Assembly (NCBI GenBank): GCA_016789025.1
Contig: JAEURC010000016.1
Span: 1-38,449, forward strand
Direction: 5' to 3'
DNA: 38,449 nucleotides
Source of the DNA: Anaerolineales bacterium
GTDB taxonomy: Bacteria; Chloroflexota; Anaerolineae; Anaerolineales; Villigracilaceae
In this document: piece after piece, positions 32,179 through 38,449 of the stretch
How positions within the stretch are numbered: position 1 is the stretch's first letter
Layout: the number at the start of each line of letters is the position of its first letter
Translations under genes and position numbers: made by a program
The notes under the pieces: generated by a model
Seen by the model: only the letters and a program-made list of their open reading frames with translations
The model's database searches: none
Told to the model about the DNA's origin: nothing

Positions 32179-33438
32179 CTATGTAGTGTCGGGTAGAACC
32201 TGCGATTGTGTTTGGTCGCCCTGGCGATACGCGATTGCGCGGTTGAGATTGAGGAAACCAAACGCGGATAGTAAGCCGATAAAACCAGCGATGTACCATA
32301 ACAGTTCCGGGCGCGGGCCGTCGATAATCAGGCCGGCAAGGTAAGGTCCAATCATAAAAGGAATTCCCCACGCGAGACCGGCAACCGCCATGTAACGTCC
32401 GCGCATTTCTTCGGGCGCGAACTTTGCGGTAAGCGCTTGTTGTACCGGCGCAACGATCATTTCACCGATCGTGATGACAACCATTGCAACAATGAACATT
32501 GTATAACTGGAAACGTATCCATACATGCTAAAACCAATCGCATATAAGAAAGTTCCCACCGCCATCATCAGCATTGGCGGAAATTTTTCCACGCGGCGCG
32601 TGATCGGGAATTGAAACAGTACGACCATTGCGGCATTGATGCTGAGAAGTAATCCATATCTGGATGCCGGGGTGCCAAATTGGTTTCGCAGATAGACGCC
32701 CAAAGTTGTGTTCATGTTCATGTACGCCAAGACCTGCAAGAGCACAAACCCAAGGAAGAGCATGAATGCCAGGTCACGAAACACTTTGCCATAGCCGGCA
32801 AACGTCTTGGCAACCGCTTCCTGAGGAGCATCGGCATGGCGTTGCGGCTTCGTTTCCGGCAAGAGTGTGGCAACCAACACAACCGTGAGCAGGGAAATGA
32901 CTGCATCTGAGATGAATAATAGCAGATAGGAAACGCCCGCAAGCAAACCGCCGATGGCCGGCCCGATCGTAATGGAGAGGTTGAAAGCAATCCGCAGGAT
33001 GCCATACCCTGCGGCGCGTTTTTCTTCCGGAAGGATATCGGCAATCATAGCTTCGCGCGCGGGTCCAGCCACATCAGTAAGAATTCCGATGAAGAGGGCG
33101 AGCACGAAAAAGGTCTGAAATGAAGCGGCAAAGCCCATGGCAACAAGGCTGAATGAGGAGGCTATCAGCCCAAAGATGATGATCTTCTTCCGCCCGAAGC
33201 GGTCTGTCAATGCGCCGCCAACGGCATTCCCGACAAAACTGGAGAGGGAGAAGGTGGCAAACAAGATGCCCACATCTGCCATGCCAACGTTGAATTTGCT
33301 GGTAAGATACAAGGCGAAGAACGGAAAGATCAATGCCCCGCCGACCCGGTCAATGAAGGTAATGAGGATCACCTTCCAGAACGTGCGCGGGTATTCATTG
33401 AATGTTTCGATCATTTTTTGCATTTGTGTTTGAAACAT
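32179..33438 (-). CDS. MFS transporter, 419 aa; first gene of the operon
   Basis: A 12-span major facilitator of the multidrug-type (DHA1-like): GGALTDRFGRKKIII for motif A, then IADILPEEKRAAGYGILRIAFNLSITIGPAIGG with motif C-like PxxGG. It starts the operon whose promoter lies 120 bases upstream and ends 16 bases before the DUF2089 regulator gene. Substrate unknown. Confidence 0.9.
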   Translation of the reverse strand: MFQTQMQKMIETFNEYPRTFWKVILITFIDRVGGALIFPFFALYLTSKFNVGMADVGILFATFSLSSFVGNAVGGALTDRFGRKKIIIFGLIASSFSLVAMGFAASFQTFFVLALFIGILTDVAGPAREAMIADILPEEKRAAGYGILRIAFNLSITIGPAIGGLLAGVSYLLLFISDAVISLLTVVLVATLLPETKPQRHADAPQEAVAKTFAGYGKVFRDLAFMLFLGFVLLQVLAYMNMNTTLGVYLRNQFGTPASRYGLLLSINAAMVVLFQFPITRRVEKFPPMLMMAVGTFLYAIGFSMYGYVSSYTMFIVAMVVITIGEMIVAPVQQALTAKFAPEEMRGRYMAVAGLAWGIPFMIGPYLAGLIIDGPRPELLWYIAGFIGLLSAFGFLNLNRAIAYRQGDQTQSQVLPDTT

Positions 33439-33555
33439 GATTAATCTTTCTAAGCCTGGAGCAATTCGGGATCAAAAACAAACCGTAAATTATGATTCTT
33501 TTGAGAAATGATTGAAAATATCAACATTTTCATCCTCGTTTTCACAATTCGTGAT

Positions 33556-33606
33556 TTCATTTTACTCATTATTCATAATTTGTCAAGGATAAATGAATAA
33601 AATGAA
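33556..33606 (-). promoter_or_regulatory. Promoter of the MFS/DUF2089 operon with nested inverted repeats
   Basis: On the minus strand TTGACA (33586-33581), 16 bases, TAAAAT (33564-33559). Around it TTCATTTTA (33556-33564) is mirrored by TAAAATGAA (33598-33606), and inside TTATTCAT (33569-33576) by ATGAATAA (33593-33600). The two palindromes cover both promoter boxes and look like an operator. The region is much richer in A/T than its surroundings and divides this operon from corA. Confidence 0.8.
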
Positions 33607-33661
33607 GTGCTATATATGAAATATTGAAATTATCATAAAAATCTGAATTTTGGGAGAAAAC

Positions 33662-34648
33662 ATGATTCGTTCGCTATATTATTCACCAGGCAAGCCTATA
33701 CGCAAGAATATTCCGCCTCAGGAATTTATAAAGCTTATCCGCGATCGCCGCTCACTGCTTTGGGTGGATTTTGTCAACGAACCTGATGAAAACTCCCTCC
33801 CCATTTTGCAGGGCTTCGACTTTCATCCGCTTGCCATCGAAGACGCATTGCAACAAACGCATTCACCCAAACTCGACGATTGGGGAAATTATCTTTACAT
33901 CGTCATGAACTACATGAACGTTGAAGAAAATGGCAAACTATGGGAAAGCGATGTAGACGAACTGGATATTTTCCTCGGACCCAACTATATCGTTACTCAT
34001 CACGAACTCCCAATTTCTGCCATCGATGAAACTTGGGCATCGTGCGACCGCGATGTCCGTAACGTTCAAGAGGGCGCCGATCACCTGCTCTACAAAATCA
34101 TGGATTTCCTCGTAGCGGGCTATATGCCCACCGTCGAACGAATCGACGCCGCTATTGACGAACTTGAAGACACCATCTTCGACAAACCATCGCCTCGGAC
34201 TCTGGAAAGGCTATTTGCCCTTAAACGCGTTTTACTCGCCATGAGGCGGATTCTCCTCCCGCAACGCGAAGTGTTAAACAAACTCGCCCGCGACGACTAC
34301 CGCGTGATCGATCCCAAGGATCGTATCTTCTTCCGCGACATTTACGATCACCTCGTCCGCTTGCACGACTTGAACGAAAACCTGCGCGACCTCGTCGGCG
34401 GCGCGTTAGATACATATCTCTCCGTGGTCAACAACCGCATGAACGATATCATGAAGACCCTGACAATCATTACCACTATCTTTATGCCGTTGGCTTTCGT
34501 CACTGGCTTCTTTGGAATGAACTTCTTCGAGCCCCAGGGAAGATTAACCGATTGGACAACCAATCCCGTTTTCTACATCACTCTGGCAATCAATCTGCTT
34601 TTACCCATCGGCATGTACCTCTGGATGCGCCGTCGCACATGGATTTAG
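33662..34648 (+). CDS. corA: CorA-family magnesium/cobalt channel
   Basis: CorA forms a pentameric Mg(II) channel. The 328-residue protein has the large acidic N-terminal cytosolic domain, the long helix, and two C-terminal membrane segments; the signature GMN (in TGFFGMNFF) precedes the short periplasmic loop, and the end is RRRTWI. ATG 33662 fits GGGAG a few bases upstream better than a TTG at 33650. The upstream gap is shared with the divergent MFS operon; no magnesium riboswitch was recognised in the ~220 bases. Confidence 0.93.
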   Translation: MIRSLYYSPGKPIRKNIPPQEFIKLIRDRRSLLWVDFVNEPDENSLPILQGFDFHPLAIEDALQQTHSPKLDDWGNYLYIVMNYMNVEENGKLWESDVDELDIFLGPNYIVTHHELPISAIDETWASCDRDVRNVQEGADHLLYKIMDFLVAGYMPTVERIDAAIDELEDTIFDKPSPRTLERLFALKRVLLAMRRILLPQREVLNKLARDDYRVIDPKDRIFFRDIYDHLVRLHDLNENLRDLVGGALDTYLSVVNNRMNDIMKTLTIITTIFMPLAFVTGFFGMNFFEPQGRLTDWTTNPVFYITLAINLLLPIGMYLWMRRRTWI

Positions 34649-34674
34649 TCTAACTATATCGGAGCAAAAACCAC

Positions 34675-34742
34675 TTAACGCGAAAAACGCATATGAACGA
34701 ATTTCGCAAATTCTTGAAGAATTTGCGCGTCATTCGCGTTAA
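34675..34742. repeat. Nested palindrome after corA
   Basis: Outer arms TTAACGCGAA (34675-34684) and TTCGCGTTAA (34733-34742) are exact. The inner hairpin CGCAAATTCT-TGA-AGAATTTGCG (34705-34727) is a perfect 10-bp stem. No T-run follows, so it is more likely one of the repeat elements than a dedicated terminator. Confidence 0.75.
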
Positions 34743-34785
34743 AATCTCCGGCTTTGCAAAACCCAAACATGCCCAAAAATCGACC

Positions 34786-34814
34786 TTGACACAGAACAGG
34801 CGTTCGGGTATTAT
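34786..34814 (+). promoter_or_regulatory. lexA promoter with LexA (SOS) box
   Basis: TTGACA (34786-34791), 17-base spacer, TATTAT (34809-34814). In the spacer lies GAACAGGCGTTC (34794-34805), an exact GAAC-N4-GTTC box as used by Gram-positive-type LexA. Its place between -35 and -10 is ideal for self-repression. Confidence 0.88.
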
Positions 34815-34862
34815 TCATAGCACAAATGAGCGAAGAATGCCCGCTTTGGGCTGGAGGTTGCT

Positions 34863-35549
34863 ATGATGATGGTTCGAAAAAGTAAAGGGTTAGGCGAGCG
34901 CCACCAACGGATTTTAGATTTTCTCGCAACATACCAGCGTGAAAACCGCTACCCGCCTTCCATCCGCGAGATCGGCGAGAAGACCGGCATTACATCCACC
35001 TCGGTTGTAAATTACTATCTCGACCAACTTGAAAAGATGGGAAAGATCGAACGTGACCGCAAGATCTCGCGCGGTGTTCGCGTCTCCGGATATAACGCTT
35101 CGGCAGACACACTGCGGGTACCGATTCTCGGACCGATTGCGGCTGGCATCCCCCTCCCCGAGCTTGATCCCAACGTCAGCTTCATCTCTGACAACGAAGC
35201 CAATGCCGTAGATATTGCGCGGACTCTTCTCCCTTCCAAAGAAAAAGGCGATAATCTCTTCGCTCTCGAGGTCAAGGGAGATTCCATGATCGACGCCATG
35301 ATCAACGATGGCGATATCGTCGTGATGAAACCCGCTAGCGAGGCGCGCAACGGCGAAATGGTGGCTGTGTGGCTTCCCCGCGATAACGAAGCGACTTTGA
35401 AATACTTCTTCAAAGAGAAGGAACGCTTCCGCCTGCAACCCGCCAACCCCACCATGAAACCGATCTTCATCAAAAAGTCTGAACCGCTGGAGATCAAAGG
35501 CAAGGTGGTCATGGTCATCCGCAAAATGGAACGACCATTGGCGGCGTAA
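34863..35549 (+). CDS. lexA: LexA repressor
   Basis: The SOS repressor: an N-terminal winged HTH (RHQRILDFLATYQRENRYPPSIREIGEKTGITSTSVVNYYLDQLEKMG) and a C-terminal self-cleaving S24 peptidase domain. The cleavage bond Ala94-Gly95 (GPIAAGIPLP), Ser141 (KGDSMIDAMINDGD) and Lys180 (ATLKYFF) are all present, so RecA-stimulated self-cleavage should work. 228 residues, normal length. CTGGAGG precedes the ATG. The box in its own promoter shows autoregulation. The terminator at 35567 ends it as a single gene. Confidence 0.97.
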   Translation: MMMVRKSKGLGERHQRILDFLATYQRENRYPPSIREIGEKTGITSTSVVNYYLDQLEKMGKIERDRKISRGVRVSGYNASADTLRVPILGPIAAGIPLPELDPNVSFISDNEANAVDIARTLLPSKEKGDNLFALEVKGDSMIDAMINDGDIVVMKPASEARNGEMVAVWLPRDNEATLKYFFKEKERFRLQPANPTMKPIFIKKSEPLEIKGKVVMVIRKMERPLAA

Positions 35550-35566
35550 TTAAGTCCCACCCAACA

Positions 35567-35595
35567 AGAGGCAACCCAGGCGAGTTGCCTCTTTC
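35567..35595 (+). terminator. Intrinsic terminator of lexA
   Basis: AGAGGCAAC, 8-base loop, GTTGCCTCT, then TTT. It starts 18 bases after the lexA stop. Confidence 0.85.
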
Positions 35596-35610
35596 TAAAT
35601 CGTCTTTCTA

Positions 35611-35644
35611 TAAAAAACGACTGGCTTTTACGCCAGTCGTTTTG
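35611..35644. terminator. Bidirectional terminator between lexA and the VWA gene
   Basis: ACGACTGGC-TTTTAC-GCCAGTCGT is a perfect 9-bp stem with TTTT after it on plus and AAAAA before it, which gives a T-run on minus. It stops the VWA operon coming from the right and backs up the lexA terminator. Confidence 0.92.
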
Positions 35645-35653
35645 TTACAAATA

Positions 35654-36787
35654 TTATTTGAGCTTGATTCGCCCGCTTGCAGGTTTGGCTGATTGTTTGC
35701 CAAGCCCGAATCCTGAACCGGGTTTCCTCCCGCCTGCCAGGTTCGAGATTCCGCCGATCAATCCGGGCAGGAACAGCAGAGCCAGCAAGCCAGCCAAAAT
35801 GGAAAGGAACAGGGGCAAGGAACTGGCAGTGACTTCCGGTAACACGCCACCGGGGTTGTACGTTCCTTCAGCGACTGTGGGCGCTCCAGTCAGCGCAACT
35901 GAAAGGTTACGGTTTACGCCATCTCGTAAGGTGAACGGAGACACATAGGTGACTGCATATTCGCTTTGATATGCCTTGCCGGTTTGTTGATAAAGCGCGG
36001 TCAACGTGGCAGCATCGGTAACATAGGCATATTGGCCGCCGGTGCGACTCGTCAACGACTGTAGCCCGGCTTCGTCGATGCCAGCCTGCCCAGTGCCCGA
36101 TGGATCGCCAAAGCCGATCGCAGATACGGTCAATCCGCTGGGACCAACATTGGTGACGATACTCTCTTCCGTCGCGACACTCTGGTTATCCAAACCATCT
36201 GAGAGAACCAGAATTGCCTTGCGACCCGAAATACCTTCAAGGGCTTTAGTGGCTTCCATGATACCTTCGTACATGGCGGTATCACTGCCGGTGTGAAGAC
36301 CATCGATGGCGGCGGTCAGCGCAGATTTATCTGACGTTACTTCCTGAATTCGATACACCTGCGTATCAAAGGCGATCACGCCTGCCTGGTCAACATCGCG
36401 CATTCCGCCGACGTAGGTCTTTGCCGCGTCTTTGGCGGCGCCGATTTTATTTCCCTTATCCATACTGCCTGAGATGTCGATAACCAGCATGGTGGTGATC
36501 GGAATAGCCTCGCCGCCCAGCGCTTCCCCGCCGCCCCTCACATCTGTCAACTGCATCAGTTGTCCGTCTTCGTGAATCTGGATGGTGGCCGGGTCGATGC
36601 CGACGGGTTCGCCTGCCGCGTTCGTGGCAGAGAGGTACACGGTGACGTTGGGGAAGTTGGAGTTGTCCACTTGTGTGATGCGGACTTGCGGAGTCTCCGG
36701 TTCCTGCGCGTAAACCGTCAGGGCAGAACCAAAGCTCAGGGTGAGAATCAGGCTCAAATTGAGAGAGATGCGAATCATCCTACTCAT
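35654..36787 (-). CDS. Secreted or membrane VWA-domain protein
   Basis: 377 residues: a signal peptide (cut likely after VYA), a beta domain, then a von Willebrand A domain with a complete metal-ion adhesion site (DISGS, Asp104/Ser106/Ser108; Thr170; Asp197 in LSDGLDN), and a C-terminal membrane segment (about 325-345) with a short basic tail. The VWA part would bind a partner outside the cell in a Mg-dependent way. AAGGAGA precedes the ATG. The gene starts two bases after the FHA gene's stop, in one operon. Confidence 0.92.
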   Translation of the reverse strand: MSRMIRISLNLSLILTLSFGSALTVYAQEPETPQVRITQVDNSNFPNVTVYLSATNAAGEPVGIDPATIQIHEDGQLMQLTDVRGGGEALGGEAIPITTMLVIDISGSMDKGNKIGAAKDAAKTYVGGMRDVDQAGVIAFDTQVYRIQEVTSDKSALTAAIDGLHTGSDTAMYEGIMEATKALEGISGRKAILVLSDGLDNQSVATEESIVTNVGPSGLTVSAIGFGDPSGTGQAGIDEAGLQSLTSRTGGQYAYVTDAATLTALYQQTGKAYQSEYAVTYVSPFTLRDGVNRNLSVALTGAPTVAEGTYNPGGVLPEVTASSLPLFLSILAGLLALLFLPGLIGGISNLAGGRKPGSGFGLGKQSAKPASGRIKLK

Positions 36788-36789
36788 GG

Positions 36790-37647
36790 TTATCTCCTTT
36801 CGTGGTACACCAGGTCGGTGTTGCCCATGCGAATCTTTTGTCCGTTCGTCAATTGTGCGATCTCGATCTTACGGTTATTGATAAACGTGCCGGCGAGACT
36901 CATGTCTTTCAGAGAGAAAGCCGCGCCGTTTCCGGTTAGCATGGCATGTTGCGGGGCTACATCGGGGTCGGGCAAAACGATTTCCGATTTCAGGGGCGAG
37001 CTTCCGATGGCGACGGCGGGACCGCCCGCGCGCATGAATTTGTCGAGGATGAACTCGGTGCCTTTGAGTTTGCCCGATGCGACCTCGAGCCAGGCGCGTG
37101 AGAGCAGGACGACGATTAGCGAGATGAACGCGCCCACCGAGGCGCCGAGTAAAACCAGACCGACGGCTTTGCCGGTTAACGGGTCTTGAAGACGGCTGTG
37201 GACCACTTCCAGCAGGACGCCGCCCAACACGCCGCCTAATGTGCCGCCCAGCATGCCTTTCCATGCTTGCGATTTGCCGACGATGCCTTCGGCAAGCCCG
37301 ATCAACAGACCGAACACGCCCCAACCGAGCGCGCGACCGGCAATGCCCGCGCCGACAGATTGAAAGAGAAACTCGCTCAACGGCAAACCAAGCGCGCCCG
37401 CGCCCGAGCCGAGCAATCCGCTAAACACGCCGGATTTGATCGCTTGTACCGGGTTGCGCGTCACCGCGCCTTCGGTGAGACCGATAAACAGCCCCACGCA
37501 TAACCCAACCAGCGCGCCGACCACCGCTTCGCTCAGATAGAGGTTCGAGGAGAACGATAGGCCGATCTGATCGCTCACCTGCCAGCCGAACAATCCGCCC
37601 ATCGCTCCAAGTAACGCATAGTAATAGGAACGCATACGTCTATTCAT
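36790..37647 (-). CDS. Glycine-rich membrane protein with C-terminal FHA domain
   Basis: 285 residues: about six membrane segments rich in Gly-zipper motifs (residues 10-185) and a cytosolic FHA domain (about 200-280; AIGSSPLKSEIVLPDPDVAPQHAML...LAGTFINNRKI). FHA domains bind phosphothreonine, but the canonical Gly-Arg is Gly-Ser here and the S-x-x-H is A-P-Q-H, so phosphopeptide binding may be lost. ATG 37647 is favoured by AAGGAGG eight bases before; it overlaps the JAB gene's stop by eight bases. Confidence 0.87.
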   Translation of the reverse strand: MNRRMRSYYYALLGAMGGLFGWQVSDQIGLSFSSNLYLSEAVVGALVGLCVGLFIGLTEGAVTRNPVQAIKSGVFSGLLGSGAGALGLPLSEFLFQSVGAGIAGRALGWGVFGLLIGLAEGIVGKSQAWKGMLGGTLGGVLGGVLLEVVHSRLQDPLTGKAVGLVLLGASVGAFISLIVVLLSRAWLEVASGKLKGTEFILDKFMRAGGPAVAIGSSPLKSEIVLPDPDVAPQHAMLTGNGAAFSLKDMSLAGTFINNRKIEIAQLTNGQKIRMGNTDLVYHERR

Positions 37648-38296
37648 AGGGGGTACCTCCTTGGTCTTCATTTTCAGATTTGTGCAAGTTCTGCCAGTGG
37701 ACGACACTTCTGCGTCCATTGGCTCCATCCATTTCGTAAAACCCAAAGTAGCGGGTGGGGTCGAGCGTGCCATCGTTCTGGCGGATAAAAAATCCAGCCA
37801 CCGATGAGAATGGCTCAACCACTAATGCCACCTGCCAGGGATCGGGGAAAAAATTATTGTGCAGGAAGGTGTCGTAATGCGAGAGGAAAACTCCCATGCG
37901 CGGGTGGGTGTGATACCACCCCACAATTTTTTCGCCGGGGTAGAGGTTTTCAATTTGATCGTGAACGTCGAGCAGTGTGTCTTTGGTAAAGGTCAGGTAG
38001 ACCGCGCCCTGCCGGGTGTGTCGGGCGGGGATCATGTGATTGATCACAATGAATTGACTGCCGCCGGGCGTTTCTTCGCACCACTGACCGATCAACACGC
38101 CACCCACTTCCACTTCCGCGCTTTCTGCATGAGCGGTAATGCGGAAATATGCGAGCCGATTCAGAAAGACGGCTACGGTTGGCTGAAGGTCGCCGCGATC
38201 AAAGGGAGAGTCCCAACGTCGGGCAAACTCCATCGGCGGCGGTGTGGTGTCGGGCTTTCCAACTTCGGGCGGGGCAATTCGAATAAGCGCTGGCAT
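37640..38296 (-). CDS. JAB/MPN-domain metalloprotease (JAMM)
   Basis: 218 residues. The JAMM zinc site is complete: Glu63 (EVGGVLIG), His129-x-His131 followed by Ser139 and Asp142 (HTHPRMGVFLSHYD, the HxHx7SxxD pattern). JAB enzymes cut isopeptide or C-terminal bonds of ubiquitin-like proteins. ATG 38296 is preferred over the ATG five codons upstream because GAAGAGA lies before it; earlier starts fall in a hairpin. The next gene upstream in the operon ends like a ubiquitin-like protein, which would be a natural substrate. Confidence 0.88.
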   Translation of the reverse strand: MPALIRIAPPEVGKPDTTPPPMEFARRWDSPFDRGDLQPTVAVFLNRLAYFRITAHAESAEVEVGGVLIGQWCEETPGGSQFIVINHMIPARHTRQGAVYLTFTKDTLLDVHDQIENLYPGEKIVGWYHTHPRMGVFLSHYDTFLHNNFFPDPWQVALVVEPFSSVAGFFIRQNDGTLDPTRYFGFYEMDGANGRRSVVHWQNLHKSENEDQGGTPYE

Positions 38297-38332
38297 GGGT
38301 GTTCTCTTCATGAAGGTAATCAGTGGAAGGTT

Positions 38333-38369
38333 GCGCGGACCGCTCCGCTTGTGACGAAGCGGTCCGCGC
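38333..38369. repeat. GC-rich hairpin between the ubiquitin-like and JAB genes
   Basis: GCGCGGACCGCT and AGCGGTCCGCGC form a perfect 12-bp stem with a 13-base loop, ten bases past the stop of the upstream gene. Without a T-run it is more likely a processing or stability element than a terminator. Confidence 0.7.
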
Positions 38370-38378
38370 GCAGGGAAA

Positions 38379-38449
38379 TTACCCCGCGGTGACATCGGCG
38401 GTCATCATCAGACGGTCGCCTTCAGGGATTCCTGCCTGGGACAGGGTCT
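38379..38449 (-). CDS. Ubiquitin-like (YukD/EsaB-type) protein, C-terminal part (cut by window end)
   Basis: Only the last 22 codons are visible, ending TLSQAGIPEGDRLMMTADVTAG. A helix-to-strand segment of the form GIxxGDxL followed by a short strand is the usual end of YukD/EsaB and other bacterial ubiquitin-like folds. The tail ends Ala-Gly rather than Gly-Gly. It is read in the same direction as, and just upstream of, the JAB gene. Assignment is inferred from a short stretch and the neighbour. Confidence 0.55.
   Translation of the reverse strand, partial: TLSQAGIPEGDRLMMTADVTAG

Noticed and set aside
33439..33661. A magnesium riboswitch (ykoK/M-box) before corA
   Set aside because: The region is A/T-rich with no GC-paired leader of the required size; the symmetry seen fits an operator.
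1..38449. tRNA or rRNA genes
   Set aside because: Gaps were read on both strands for the GTTCRANNC-type T-loop and acceptor pairing; none gave a convincing tRNA, and no rRNA-like stretch was seen.

Overview
The window looks like a piece of a Chloroflexota chromosome, most likely class Anaerolineae. This is inferred from moderate GC, Thr/Pro-rich lipoprotein linkers, several FHA/VWA/MFS/DUF2089 families typical of that group, a LexA box of the GAAC-N4-GTTC type, and intergenic spaces packed with short palindromic repeats. No database search was possible.

Layout. 1-195 is the 3' part of RNase P RNA. 322-6140 holds an orphan HypA-like nickel chaperone, a TolB-type propeller lipoprotein, a short-chain dehydrogenase, and (minus strand) a DUF2723 membrane protein followed by RecJ. 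6213-8960 holds a conserved hypothetical, a homocysteine methyltransferase and a zinc alcohol dehydrogenase. 8950-14107 (minus) holds a 1413-residue protein with two class III cyclase domains, an AAA-type ATPase and TPR-like repeats, arranged like soluble adenylyl cyclase, and a lipoprotein. 14428-22176 (plus) holds a ferritin-like/VIT1 fusion, a DUF1786 protein, a VOC protein, a membrane-anchored hydrolase, a LysM protein, a small lipoprotein and oligoendopeptidase F.

22223-25049 is a compact metal/metalloid-responsive island. It has two promoters with the same -35/-10 geometry and a shared ATAGACA operator, a 32-residue Cys-containing leader ORF followed by an intrinsic terminator, an ArsP/DUF318 permease, an SDR, an ArsR-type repressor with four consecutive cysteines, and a 24-residue peptide with seven cysteines behind a near-perfect ribosome binding site. 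The two mini-genes are easy to miss and look undescribed.

25340-33438 (minus) is an efflux/envelope locus: four MFS transporters interleaved with a DUF2089 zinc-ribbon/HTH regulator, a DUF4097 protein and two further small proteins. Four of the non-transporter proteins share the same ~25-residue SHOCT-like helical hairpin. One promoter with nested inverted repeats (33556-33606) appears to drive a seven-gene operon. 33662-35549 holds corA and lexA. 35654-38449 (minus) holds VWA, FHA and JAB-metalloprotease genes behind the C-terminus of what looks like a ubiquitin-like (YukD/EsaB-type) protein, so the window edge probably cuts a ubiquitin-like conjugation or secretion cluster.

A second theme is repeats. 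Palindromic elements occur in most intergenic gaps. Three genes (recJ, the DUF1786 gene twice, and the TolB-like lipoprotein gene) appear to have absorbed repeat sequence in frame.
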